Origin: Epiperipatus broadwayi
Lineage: Eukaryota; Onychophora; Udeonychophora; Euonychophora; Peripatidae
DNA: 64,000 bases
Assembly (NCBI GenBank): GCA_028023455.1
Contig: JAQFVV010012402.1
Span: 11,760,292-11,824,291, forward strand
Direction of reading: 5' to 3'
The position numbers and the translations under genes are program-made. This document shows, in pieces, positions 24,041-36,009 of this stretch. Position 1 is the first letter of the stretch; each line of letters begins with the position of its first letter. Below the pieces are notes generated by a model. It was given only the letters and a program-made list of their open reading frames with translations, made no database searches and was not told where the DNA came from.

Positions 24041-24526
24041 TCTTAATACTCAGGGTGTGGTAGCGCATTGCGCTGAAGAAGAAACGAAGAGTGAACTAAC
24101 TTAAATCGAATCTTTTCTACAAATTTCTATTTTATTCCCACTAAAATCTAAAATAAACCTTTTAAAATCCCCCATGCACATTTCTACCTAACCTGTTTTG
24201 CTTTAATCTATTATTAGAGGCACACCAGCATGCACATGTATCTGATTTTGAAATACATAAATTACATAATGTGTATCGAAACAAATTAACAGTTTAATTT
24301 CAGATTCACTAATATTTTATTCTAAGAAAACAATGAAATGGCATAATCATGTATGCGATAAATATTTTTAATGAATTACAATTAAAAGATAAAAAACACT
24401 AAATAATATATGTATATCATTAGATAATCGCACAGTTTGAGTTTGATTAGATTTAAGGATTGAAATGATATAAGATATGTATATTTACCGGTATTACAGA
24501 GTCTGTAGAACCTGCATATATGTTTC

Positions 24527-24556
24527 CGAGTGCACTCGTAATTTAATCCCGGGATT
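24527..24556. repeat. Two adjacent perfect 12-bp palindromes
   Basis: CGAGTGCACTCG (24527-24538) is followed six bases later by AATCCCGGGATT (24545-24556). Both are perfect dyads in a locally GC-richer stretch (about 24040-24960) where short ATGs (for example in AAAATATGGCGACC, about 24570) occur. They could be protein-binding sites of a promoter; no downstream coding exon was confirmed. Confidence 0.5.
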
Positions 24557-24953
24557 TAGCATAGGCAAAATATGGCGACCATCTCTTCTGCTTATTATTC
24601 CAACCATTTAGTCCATCTAAAGTAGTGTATTTATTTTGCTGTTCCTTTTCTTTTTTCCTTTGAATATATTCAGGAATGGCGGACGATCTGCACTAGAATG
24701 AAATAGTTGTGGTTCTGAAGGGCAATTGGGGATGTTGAAGGTGGTACATATATTCCAATGGTTTACGTGGCATAGATAGAGAGCTGGAGTCCTAACATAG
24801 ACTCCAGCACGATGGTGACTTTACCCCATGTGATCCATGAGGTTTCCTTTATGTTTTATTTCAGTTCGCACACAATCTGTCCAGCAACGAAGGCAGCAAT
24901 CACAGTTTATTCCCGATCTTTTCTGTTTTGCAGCCAATTTATTAAAAAAATGT

Positions 24954-25012
24954 TCTTTTTAGATCTTTTTCCCCCTCAGCTCTTTTTAGATCTTTTTCCC
25001 CCTCAGCTCAGC
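24954..25012 (+). repeat. 27-bp tandem duplication
   Basis: CTTTTTAGATCTTTTTCCCC followed by CTCAG is present twice head to tail. Simple local duplication. Confidence 0.9.
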
Positions 25013-25985
25013 AAATACTGTCTATTTTTAATTAATAATCCGAGTTTCCTTTCTCCTTATCTCTGGTATTTTTTTGTTTTCAAAAAATATATTTTTATAA
25101 AAATGCCAACAAAAGAAAAACCACTTAGCAATCTCAACTTTTACTTATCTTATTTTTTTTTAATTCTTGGAACTTTTTAATTGCACTCTTTTCATCGACT
25201 TTAACTAGACAAAAGAAGTCAAAAAGAATTCAATAAATAATGGGCATTCCACATTCATTAATTTTAAAAACTATTTCCACAAAATCCGTTTAATTAAAAA
25301 AATGAGATAACCATCAAGTAGTTAGATCTGTTTCTTGAACAATAAGAGATACATTTGGCTAATTAATTTGGGAAATAATAACTGTAAAAGAAACTTTTCT
25401 TTTACATGCTTTAAAATCTTTTAGTTTTTTACTTTTTTTTTCTTCCAAAAACAACATTTACCTATATACATGTATGCCAATTAAAATATTTACCTATACC
25501 CATCATTCCAGCAAATACATGTGCATTTATCTGTGTGACTTTTCCAATAATAATTATAAAATAATAATAATAAAAAAATTATCTAAAATCTACATTTTCT
25601 CTCCTTTTGTAACAGGGTTTGAACTCAGTTCCTGTTACAATATATATATATTACAGGTAAAGCATTCTGGAGAGTCTTCTACTTATAAAATGCATGATAT
25701 TAACTTAAAAATCTTTATAACATTTTATTGACTTCTAATCAGTAAAAAACACAATGACAACGTAATAATATTCCCAATGTTTTTCGAATGCAGATGATTT
25801 TAAAAAGCTCCTGGTCATTTCCATAACATTTTTTGTTTTTAAAAAATATTCTTTATTTAAAAAAATAAAATAATACATTTTATCTTTACACTTATTGTTA
25901 TCTTTTAAAAAAAACACTTTAACATTTATTCTATATATGTGAGTTTTAATATTTTGTTATACCTAATGAAGAAAATATATATTGT
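25013..25985. other. AT-rich sequence, nothing recognised
   Basis: Contains a short dyad, GTAACAGG..CCTGTTAC (25610-25640), and short TA and AAT tracts. No gene signal. Confidence 0.5.
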
Positions 25986-25989
25986 GGCT

Positions 25990-26098
25990 GTACAAAATGG
26001 TTTAGAGCAGCAAAACCATCAAGATTACACTGATTATAAAAGCCAGTATAAGGCCACTACTAGATGGATAGCCTAGTTCTAGACCAAGAAGATTATTC
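25990..26098 (+). repeat. Direct repeat flanking a pyrimidine-rich segment, left copy
   Basis: About 110 bp with GGTTTAGAGC, CAAGATTACAC, GATTATA, GCCAGTA.AAGG and TCTAGACCAAGAAGATTATT in order, all repeated at 26655-26765. Between them lies a strongly C/T-rich stretch (26100-26640). It could be a terminal-repeat miniature element, but the repeat ends do not show TG..CA and no primer-binding site was identified. Confidence 0.8.
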
Positions 26099-26654
26099 TT
26101 TCAGGATTAACTTTCTCTTCTTTGTTTAGCCTAGTTTCCATACTTATTTTCTTTAAATCTATTCCCATAGTTTTTTTTTCTGACTATCTTTTATTTCACC
26201 ATTGGATTGTTCTTTCCTTTCTATTCCTTCCATCTCTTCCATATCTTTTCTACTAACTTCGGAGTTGGTTTTTATAGCTTCCCTTTAGCTTTCTTTCCCC
26301 ACTTCTACTCTCCTTTTTTAATTCTTTCACATTCTTCCTTTTTCATTTCTTTAATCTCCTTACTATCCCTAACTACTATTTCTTTTAGGATGGTGGTAGC
26401 TTAATATTTCATCTAACTGATCTCACTTGGACTTTTGAATGTTACTACTGGGCTTTCTATTGAACTTTCATTCTCACTCATTTCCCCTATTTTTTACAAT
26501 TCAAAATCTCAAAAACTTTCCCCTTTTGGGATCCTACCTCACCTTCCTGCCTACACCTAAATGTCTTCATTACTTCAATCATCACCCTTTTTTCAAACCA
26601 TTCTGTCTATGAATGAGCCCATGAGGTTTTCTCACTTTGTCTCACTCTATATGG

Positions 26655-26765
26655 TGATACAAAGTGGTTTAGAGCCCAAAACTACCAAGATTACACAGAT
26701 TATAGTAGCCAGTACAAGGGTACCATTTAGGCATATAGCCTAATTCTAGACCAAGAAGATTATTC
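26655..26765 (+). repeat. Direct repeat flanking a pyrimidine-rich segment, right copy
   Basis: Second copy of the 25990-26098 repeat, about 80 percent similar by eye, same orientation, offset about 665 bp. Confidence 0.8.
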
Positions 26766-26769
26766 GATG

Positions 26770-29700
26770 ATTGTGGTGTTAAAATATATGTAACATGGCC
26801 ACATAATCTTTTAAAGTGTAATCTTTGGCAGATTAATAATTCCAGTAATTCTCTCTCCAGAGGTTGTCAGTACTATAGTTATATACTAAAATAACAAGAG
26901 AAACAAACATACAAGTATGATTATACAATAAACTTTATTATACTTTTTTTTATTTCCCTTTCCAATCTTATTTCACTGCAATCTGAACTGGCTTGATCTA
27001 TTTTAAAATAAAATGCTTTCCAATTAGTGCAATTGTTTAATGATTGCTTCCCAATTATTTAATGATACTATTGTTCTAACATTATAATAATATTTCCTGA
27101 GCTGATATACCCATCACTAATGTATGACTGAATGGTCCAACTTAATTGTTGACATCCCATCCAAATAGAGGTGACTGTCCAAGCATATTATATAATAGCA
27201 AGTTAACTGTGTATAGGTTAACTCAAAACCTCTCCATAGCTAATATTAAATAATTTAAGCTTAACCATTACAGAATGATATGTCTTGTTTTCTTATGTCC
27301 ATCGATTTATTTATTTTTTGACATGCACTTATTACAATATGACCAGAATTTAAACTGACTATAACCTACTTTTTATTTCTCAATGACCGAGTGGTTGATA
27401 TTTGTGAAATAAAAATCTACATATGCATAAGTATAACAAAGATAATAAAATAAAATAAAACTATAAAAAAGTGAAATCAATATAAAAACCTACTCCCTCC
27501 AAAATTATGTCAAAAATAATGAATAAATTATTCAAAATAACCCCAAACTCTATTGTTGAAATTTTTATGAATCTATAGTAGCTTATATACATAGAACATA
27601 ACTAAATAAGTATAATTGTATTGTGCTAATCTCCATATAAAGGTTCACTTTATAAACAGTTTTATAATTACCCACTTGTTAATCTGTTGTTAATATAAAT
27701 TAAATTGGCATCGACCATTCATTTCCCAAAATACTGGGCAAACTGTCAGTCCATCAAATTTAATCAGAAAAATACAGTCCATGGGTTGACATTTTTCTAT
27801 AAATTCTTGCATGAATACTCATAAGTCCTCTTCTGGAAATACTTTCAGCTAGCTAGATGGCTTCATATTTTTTTGGAGATGGAAATTCTTCAGCATATTT
27901 CATGTGCAGATCGGGAGACGATTTCTTCTGGGAGAGAAGTTCTTGATTCTCTCTAGCTGGAGAACATTTTCATAGCAACTCACAGCAATAACTTTCAGTG
28001 AACGGTTGTAATAATCAATTCTTGAACAAAAGAAGACTCTAATTTGTACTTTTTTCAGTTCTCTCCCTCTCTGCATTTTTAATTATTTTTTATTTTCTGA
28101 ACAAGATTCACACCTTTTAGCAAAAATTTGTCACATAACTTTCTGTCCCTTTTGGGGGGAGGGATTTTTAATTTTAAAAAGTTCTTGATTAATTAACAAA
28201 ATTTATAATGGATAGACTCTTACAATATTTTTAGTTACAAATCGATATTTAGCTTGGGTTTCAACAATAGAGTTTAATTGCGACCTTTTATAATTTCCCC
28301 CAACCCATTTTTTCCCCAAGAATTTTAACAAAAAAAGCTTTTACTAAAAAAACTTATAATTCAAGGCAACTATTTTATCTTGAATTATAACCAATTTAAA
28401 TAATTTTTTTCAAAAAGATCAAACTTGAATGTCTGATTTCTTAGTGAGATTTTAAAAATTTTTTTAGTAAGATAATATGTTAAATAATTTGATAAAATTG
28501 CACTTATAAACTATTGAAATAACTATGAAATGAAATATAAATGTATTTACATATGAGATGACAAAAACTACTATCTCAATATATAATAGACAATACTAAG
28601 ATTCTTTTAGTAAATCCAGTACCATGCAGTTTCCATTAAGTCAGAATAGCTATATAAATATTAAATCATGATAATTCCTAACTACAAATGTGTTATTATA
28701 CCATGTGTTCTACCTAATATCTATAATCAATATACTAAATGGACCACATCAGAGATACCAATGAAAAAACTAATTGATAAATAAAATGAGGTACCTATTT
28801 ATTATTGAATGAAGAACTAAAAATATATTAAATAAAAGTATGAAATATTGATTGTTGAAATAATGTATATTTTAGAAAGCAAATTTATAAGAAATAGTAT
28901 TCCAAAAATTGTGTTAAATGAAAACAATCCCTAAGAAATAAAATGAAGTATGGTACCATATGCAAAATAAATAAATAGGTCTTGTTTTATATTTTGTTTT
29001 GAAGCTAATTTATTTGCTATTTAAGTTATTATAATTTAATTTACATTGTTCATTAGCATTTATTAATTTTTATTTTAGATAATTCCATTTTTTAATTATA
29101 TATATACAAAAAAATAATACTAAAGAAGGTAGGACAATTTTTTAAGAGTGTTAAGCATTTTATTGAACATGCAAAAATATATAATATGCACATATATGCA
29201 TGACATTCATGTGCAAATGTTTTTAAATATAATATAATTGAATATGAACTTTTATAAGATCATTAAAAAATTACAGTAAGGTGAAATCATCAATCTCAGA
29301 TTCCTAAAACATTAAATTTATTTTGAATGTGTACAATTTGAATGACATAACATGCAAGTCAGTCTATATTATTCATCACTAAATTTGAATATATTTACTT
29401 TTCTGCAGCATCAAAATCAGATATGCTTTATATCATAGCCTGCTTTTAGCTAATCATTTTCAATTTTTATGTAAACAATGACTATTATATGGTAATTGAA
29501 TATCATATAACCTTCTAAGCAACTAACCAATTGATGTTTTATTACTGGTCTTTCTTACAGTTTACTTTCTGAGTTCACTACTTTAACCACTGAAATGATA
29601 TTGAAATATTCACATTGGTGTCAGTTTACCTTTTTAAGAGTCTATAATAATCGAAACATTTAATATATTTTTATAGTTTTGCTGTGTTTTTGATAGTTGC

Positions 29701-29815
29701 TATTAATTAAATAAATTGTTATAGTTCTAATTTTTTCTCATTGTGTTAAGTAGTTTTTTTCAATCTTATGATTTACAAATAGACATCTTAATGTGAAACT
29801 TAATTTATATTTGTT
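26770..29815. other. AT-rich sequence; one perfect short hairpin
   Basis: A 12-bp perfect stem TTATAATTCAAG / CTTGAATTATAA with a 13-nt loop lies at 28354-28390. 27860-28060 is less AT-rich but has no readable frame. Nothing else was recognised. Confidence 0.5.
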
Positions 29816-29817
29816 TG

Positions 29818-29865
29818 TAGCAAGGTTTCCTAACATGGGGTACATGTATCTTCCAGGGATTGCAG
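29818..29865 (+). repeat. Possible hAT terminal fragment
   Basis: AAGGTTTCCTAACATGGGG followed by TACATGTAT and CCAGGG resembles the subterminal wording of ZBED-type hAT elements (TTTCxCAACxTGGGGTACGxGTACCCCAGGGG). No opposing terminus was found, so this is only a possible solo end. Confidence 0.25.
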
Positions 29866-30874
29866 AAAGCTCTTCCTTGGAATACAGTGAATAGCAGGTA
29901 AATAAGTATATTTTGCTATTAATATATTCCAAAAATCAGGTTATCAATATTTCCAGGCTATTCCATGTTGGTACTGTCTGTCAACCATATCAGCAATAAT
30001 TCAGATCTTTTTAATGAAGTTGCATGGACGTGTTTCTCACTGAATGGTCAGATAAGTCAAAATACCCAATTAAGATTCATTTACTGAATAAAGTTTTATG
30101 AAAACTTATTGTTTATTTTTTATTATAATGAATAAGGGGGCACTGGATAATTTACTAAAAGTGGTACTTTGGTGTTAGACCTGCATTGTAGGGAAGATAG
30201 GAGTCCTTTTCACACCCGCAATAAATGGGTAATCTTGTGCTGATGTCTAATTGAAAAGAAATAATCCCTGTGATGTTATTCGATCTCGTGTGAAATCGTG
30301 TTTATCTTTATCAATGGGTCTTTTTTTTTTGTAATATTTTGACATTTTCAGTTATTGTCCAGATTTTTCTCTGACAACAGGATAAATATTTAATAAAAAT
30401 CTTATAATAATTTATATTTCTTTTTTTTTGTGTATTTGTTTGTTGTTTTCTTTATTTAAAAAAAAATATGTTTATTAGCATTTCTCTGGATAATCCCCGT
30501 ATACTCTGTGCAATCACGTGTTCAATAAAATTCCATTTTGGGGGGCAATTTTTTAGTCCAAATCTCCATTTTATGTGTGTTAGAAATAAATATCAAATTT
30601 GTGGCTTCAGTGTGACAATTCTTGTTATATATTACACAGTAAATAGCATATGTGTGTATTTTATGTGTTTTTGTAAATAATATTTAAAAAAATTATAATT
30701 TAGTGATTGTTTTGTGCATATTTAAATTAACATTTTTTTTTGCATGATGGCATTATTTATTTAAGATCACAAAGCTTTTTTTTTTTTTGATTTAAAATGT
30801 TGTTCTAATATTGATTTATATATCATTATACATTTTAAAGTCATTTGTGTGAAAGCCATATAAATTTGTTTTAA

Positions 30875-31125
30875 AGTGCTGTTTTAATATTTTTTATACT
30901 TTAAAAATGGTAATTTTTAATGTCCATTTGTTCCTTAAAAATTGTTTTAAAATCAACTTTTTAATATCCATTTGTTTCCCAAAAGTTGTTTTAAAATGAT
31001 GTTTTTAATATTATTTTTTAAAACTTTAAAAATCGGTCATTTTAATATCCATTTGTTCTTCAAAATTGTTTTAAAATCATCTTTTTAATATCCATTTGTT
31101 TCTCAAAATTTGTTTTTAATATTAT
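30875..31125 (+). repeat. Internal degenerate tandem repeat of TIR copy A
   Basis: TTTAATATCCATTTGTT.. followed by CAAAA.TTGTTTTAAAATCA occurs about four times at intervals of about 55-65 bp. The array is largely missing from copy B and accounts for much of the length difference between copies. Confidence 0.8.
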
Positions 31126-31150
31126 TTTTATATTTTTAATTATTTTTATT

Positions 31151-31412
31151 AGTCATAGAGCAAGTATTAGATTTGCTGCGCCTTTCTACTTTATATCAAC
31201 CTGCCAATAACTTTGTAAATCTTGTGAAAATATGTACAAGATCCATGTATATGCTACTAGTTTTTTTTTTTTAATTTTGTGAAAAATATCATGTACAATA
31301 TCCTTGTACACATTGTACACATTATTTTGATCAGATCACAAGATTACAAAGTTATCATCAGATTGATATGAATGTGAAAAGGTGTAGCAAGTCTAATACA
31401 TGCTTTGTGTTG
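31151..31412. repeat. Subterminal large hairpin of TIR copy A
   Basis: The left arm (GTATTAGATTTGCTGCGCC..TATATCAACCTGCC..ATAACTTTGTAA..TCTTGTGA) pairs imperfectly with the right arm (TCACAAGATTACAAAGTTAT..GATTGATATGAATGTGAA..GCAAGTCTAATAC). The arms are about 100 bp and the loop is T-rich. The equivalent hairpin is kept in copy B. Confidence 0.85.
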
Positions 31413-31559
31413 CAGGTCTAATACCAAAGTACCCTAAAAGCCAAAGAGGATATGGGATCCAAAATGAGCTTTTATGAAAATTTAATTACTGTTTATTTCT
31501 TATAATGAATGGGGGTACCAGATAATTTACTAAAAGCCAAGAAGTATAGGGGCCAAAAA

Positions 31560-33840
31560 GTTTGATAACATCCTAAATAACAATTTCTAAATAACAATTT
31601 AATGTTATTATTTTGGAAATTGTGATTTTTTTATTATGAGTAGTAATTTTTTTTATTACTGTATTTTACTCTAAAGATGGTTAGAATTTTTCATTTTTGT
31701 TTTGTTTTTAAGTTTTTATGAAATATATTTTGCAGATTTTATTTTTATTGTTATTTTATTTTTTATATCATTGATTTTCTATGTCACTTTTTTTATATTA
31801 TAGGAATTATCAGTTTTAGGGAATTTTTCATTGAATTTTTTAAACGTTTAACAGACTTCTTAAGATTATTTTGAAATGAAATTTGATATTTGTACTATTA
31901 TTTGTATCATTAAAATGTAATTATTTTAAATATAAAATAATTACTGTATTCTATATGTACCTTTGGGTCGAAAAGATAGATGGATTCATTCTATCTTTTC
32001 CCAAAGACTTTATCTTGTCTTTGAAAAAGTGGGAGTATTCATTTATATAGTGACATCTACAAAGCGCATGTGCATTAGCTTATTGGCTTATTGGTATTAC
32101 AGTTTATAAAACATTGCGCTATATAAAATAAATGTCTTGTTTAAATGAATGAAATAGAAATTTACTTTATCAGTGCTAATTGATGTCCATCTTCTACTTC
32201 TGTAAACCTAATTATTGCTAGCATTTATAAAGTGCAAAAAAAATTGAATATGATGTTCAAATTAATATATTCCTTATTTCTTCTGTCTACTTTGTAGGAC
32301 TTTTGTGATCACTTGTAGCGTTTATTTTTGTTTTAAAAAAAGAAAAAGAAAAAATCATATTCTGTGTTATAATTATTGATTAACATGTTTCTGAAAGGAA
32401 AATAAGGCGGGCATAATATTTATTTCATGTAAAAGTTTCAGAACAGGCCGCATAATTAAATAAAGAATTGCCTTTATATAAATAAATATTAAGTCATCCA
32501 TATTCATGGTAATCAGATGACTGACAAACTGTAAACTAAGTATAGTTTAATATATATTTATAATACATTTTATAAGATTAATTTCTGCTTTTTGTTATTA
32601 TATATCTAATATTTATCTATAAAGAGAGAGAGAGAGAGATTCTTAGAAATACTTTTTAAAAGTCCATTATAATGACAAATTGTTGCTTCTATTTTCACAT
32701 TTTATTTTTCCTCCTCTTTATTCTAATTGGGTTTTTTTTTTGGGGGGGGGGTGCTTTTCGGTATAGACATTGTAAACACATAATTTATAGATTTATTGAC
32801 TGAATATTGACATAATTTCTAAATCTTTTCAAAATAATATACCTTAAAAATTCAAAAGTGTTATAAATAATGTATATATAGAAAATTTATTTTTTAATAT
32901 ATATATACTAACTTTCCAAAATAGCTTTTTTACTATTCTCATGTGTATATTGTTAGTATTTGCTTTTGAAAAGTGAGTAGTGGAAATAATGTTTTTCCAT
33001 TTTAAATATAAATCACTCTCCAATTTGGAATTTTATCAGAATTTTGTTCTCACCTGAGATTTCAAATCGCAAACAATACTAAAGCAAGCAGTAAATTTAC
33101 CATGTCAAAACTCATTTGTGTGAATGGCTACTCCAAAGTTATTCAAGTTCATTTCTCTTCTGTCATTTATCTTTCTTTTTTTCTTACTGATTCATATTCT
33201 AGTTAAACTGTAATTATTTCAATCTATGAGATAATTTTTCATTATCCAAATACCACACATGCATTTTTTTAAAAATTCTTTTATTTAAAAAAAGAAACGT
33301 ATGAAAATGTTTTTATAAATTTTTATACTATTTTTTGTTTGAAGTGCTAATAATTTTATTTAAAATTAAAACTGTGTACAAAGGAAAAATATTCAATATT
33401 TTTTCCTTGATTTGATTAGTCATTAACAGCACCCTAAATTTATATATAATTGTTAAACTTGTGTTAAATTTTTATTGCTTTTTGCAGCTTCACAAATAAT
33501 CATTAAATATCAATATGTAATTATCAGATTGCAAATTCACTCACATATAGACAGTGCAGTGGCTTAAAATCAGCTATTTTTTACAATACTATCATATATA
33601 TCAAAAGAATTAAATTATACTATTTATTTTCCCACTTAACTGGAAATTTATGGAGAAATTTTATCATAGTTTTAACCTACTTTAACCTATATTGTATTGG
33701 GATACCATACTAGTTTAATTTTATTAATTACTTTCCCTAAGTAATTTTATGCTACATCTTTCCTAGCCTGACACTATTGTCACAATTTATATGTACTAAT
33801 TCTAATATTCTAATGGACAAATAATAAACGCATATTATTA
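31560..33840. other. AT-rich sequence; one strong hairpin and short (GA)n
   Basis: A hairpin lies at 31962-32007 (see findings). A (GA)n run lies at about 32623-32639 and a G run at about 32742-32751. No gene was recognised. Confidence 0.5.
31962..32007. repeat. 17-bp stem hairpin
   Basis: CTTTGGG + AAAAGATAGA on the left pairs fully with TCTATCTTTT + CCCAAAG on the right; only a 3-nt bulge (TCG) interrupts the stem. Loop of 9 nt. It is shorter than a typical animal microRNA precursor. Confidence 0.85.
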
Positions 33841-33846
33841 TTTTCA

Positions 33847-33937
33847 GGAGCTTTCATGCTCTGATGAAAGTATTTGTTATTGTACTGAAACATCAGCTGT
33901 TTAGCTATTATATTTTTACTATATGAAAGAAAGCTCC
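33847..33937 (+). ncRNA. Hammerhead-like motif inside an inverted repeat
   Basis: GCT + CTGATGA (33861-33867), a stem II of AGTA/TACT with a 10-nt loop, then GAAA (33887-33890) and CATC followed by AGC, which can pair with the leading GCT as stem I. An outer inverted repeat GGAGCTTTCAT (33847-33857) / ATGAAAGAAAGCTCC (33923-33937) encloses it. One extra A beside stem II and the short stem I suggest a decayed ribozyme. Confidence 0.35.
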
Positions 33938-33939
33938 CA

Positions 33940-35149
33940 GAAATAATACTATAAATTTTTATATATATATACTGTAACCATCTGGGTTACATGGAACACA
34001 GCAACATGGTTTGTGTGCATATATATAAAGTTTTGTTATAAATAAACATTTAAAGAGGTCTGATAAATAAATTAATATTGTATTCTGATTTTGAATTTAA
34101 AAACAAGCACGATTTATTTTTGAAATAATGCTTGTGTACATTTCTTAATCTATTTTTAAAATCTTTATACATTAAAAATTCCAAAAAGTAGCTTTTAATT
34201 AAAAGTGATTTTAAAAGAGTAAAAGCATGTAGATGACACTTTAGTAAAAATCTAAAAGTAGCTTTTGATTAAAAATTTTTAATCAAGATTAGACAGATTG
34301 AAAACAGTCTGTAATATGTTTTGTTCATCTCAGCTGATAATATAAAGAGCTGATAAAAAGATTATTTTTTTTGAGGAGCAGTAGACTAAATTGGCCAGCT
34401 GCAAGAGTCTGGTTTTAGTTTTTGAGTTTGGTTAACAGTTTGTCAGTAACTGTAGCAAAGATTGGCCAGCTGCAAATTTGGATAGTAGTTTTTGCAAGAG
34501 TCTGGCTAATTTTTTTAATAATAGTTAGCTGGAGTTTGTAGTAAATAGCTGACCAGAAAGAGTTGATTAGCAGAGATGGTTTCCACAACTATACAGATAG
34601 CTCCCATGAAGATGTAGCTGAAGTCAAGGCAGGAGGGAGCTGCTGCTGATTCACTATACTGGAGTTCAGAACTTAGAATCTTTAATAATTTTATTGTGTT
34701 AAATTAAAACATGATATAAACATCAGTGGTATAAAAATTAATAATTCTATTATTTCAACAAATTTAAATATGTTATGTTAATAATCTGTGCAATTCTATA
34801 TACGTGTTTAAGGAAACCTAGCATACGTATTTGTATTATTAAAAATATAAGTTTAAAAGTTTAATCATGTATTACTGTATGACAATTTAAATATGTTCAC
34901 AAATTACATGCACACACATGTATGTGTGTATATATATCATTGAGTGTCAAGTAGGACATATGTAAATTTAATCTTTTTTATTGTTAAATGTCAATTCAAA
35001 CATGTTCATTTTGTATCAAGCTACATGCTTGTGTGCTGAATAAGCTTTAGGTAAACCTAGTGGAACAGATATATAAATCATAATAGTAACTTGAATTTGA
35101 TATATTAATATTGTAAATCAAAATGTAATAACTGAAGTTTTGTATGTTA
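33940..35149. other. Non-coding; possible upstream part of dispersed repeat copy 2
   Basis: 34370-34680 is GC-richer, with GGCCAGCTGCAA present twice (about 34394 and 34462) in a loosely repetitive stretch including AGAGTCTGG. No frame was recognised. Confidence 0.4.
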
Positions 35150-35705
35150 ATCAAAATCAGAAGGCTTATGTGTATAGCCATATTCTAGAGACCGTAACTT
35201 AATTTTTTTATTGTTATTAATAAACTTGTATTCAATCATTAAAAATTGTATTGCATCATTAACTTTTGATCACTGTAACTGTTATAGATCTCATGTTTAC
35301 TGCGCTAGACTTGAGAATAACAGCTGATTATATAAATGGAGATGTATTTAGTGCTTTTGGGGCATCCAGTGATGATTAATCATCATCCTGGTAGGTGCAT
35401 AAGATTATATTCTTTAAAACCCATGCACTACATTTTATTTTAGTCTAGTCTTAGAAATGAGGTTTATAGTTGATCAGTGCATTAATGGCACTAAGTGGCC
35501 AGAGCATTGATGATGATCAGCATATTTTAATATCCCAGCATTATTGTTTTTATGATTATGTATTCTAATGAATGAGCACTTAGTTTGTGTATCCAAATTA
35601 TGTTTAAATAAAGGCCCCAAGCTGGCAAAGGCTCAATAGTTAGCCTAGTCTACAGTAGACCCATTTTAAATCCAGTCACCAGATTGACTGTTGATTTATT
35701 TTGAT
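35150..35705 (+). repeat. Dispersed repeat, copy 2
   Basis: Second copy of 11740-12340, same orientation, with the shared words listed there. The hAT element at 35805 lies about 100 bp downstream. Confidence 0.85.
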
Positions 35706-36009
35706 GGTGGATGATTATTTCTTTTGAGTATTACTTATACTGATTTTTACTTTTATATTGATACTGATTGTTGATGTATAATTATACTTACAGATACTCT
35801 AAGGCAGTGTTTCCCAACCTGTGGTACGCGTACCACTGGTGGTACGCGAGTCGCTGGTTGGTGGTACACGAAAAATAATCAATAATGGCGGACATAAAAA
35901 AAAATTAAATCATAAAAATATAGAAACGTTTTTTCCTATAATTCATAAAAATTATTTTAATTAATGATATTATACAGTAAAGTTGTTAAAATGTACAGTC
36001 AATAATGAT

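Larger units (their letters stand above)
30163..31433 (+). mobile_element. Non-autonomous TIR DNA transposon, copy A (1271 bp)
   Basis: Left terminus GGTACTTTGGTGTTAGACC at 30163 and right terminus GGTCTAATACCAAAGTACC ending at 31433 are inverted repeats with one mismatch; pairing continues for 23 bp. Flanks CTAAAAGT and CTAAAAGC give a 7/8 target duplication, supported by the nearby empty site. A second copy with the same ends, about 1011 bp, lies at 37445-38455. Internal landmarks shared by both copies: CCTTTTCACAC, AATAAATG, a weak frame ending VIYY.VN, and a large subterminal hairpin. There is no transposase. An 8-bp duplication fits hAT (or P/Merlin-like) elements, but the terminal sequence is not one I recognise, so the superfamily is open. 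Confidence 0.9.
30090..31555 (+). repeat. About 105-bp tandem duplication interrupted by a TIR element
   Basis: The left flank of the TIR element (30090-30162: TTTTATGAAAA..ATAATGAAT..GGATAATTTACTAAAAG) is repeated at about 31470-31535 (TTTTATGAAAA..ATAATGAAT..AGATAATTTACTAAAAG). In the second copy the sequence runs on uninterrupted into CCAAGAAG, while in the first the same junction is split by the element (CTAAAAGT | element | CTAAAAGCCAAAG). The second copy is therefore a paralogous empty site. Confidence 0.85.

Noticed and set aside
24061-24090. CTGAAGA followed by GAAAC-like words as another hammerhead
   Set aside because: There is no stem II between the core boxes.
25474-26404. Hydrophobic or Phe/Ser-rich frames
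   Set aside because: Composition effects of the AT-rich and C/T-rich tracts; no signal peptide or domain can be argued.
30468-30680. 70-codon frame inside TIR copy A that loosely aligns with a frame in copy B
   Set aside because: Both elements are homologous DNA, but the frames differ by indels and start by chance; similarity reflects shared ancestry of the element, not protein conservation.
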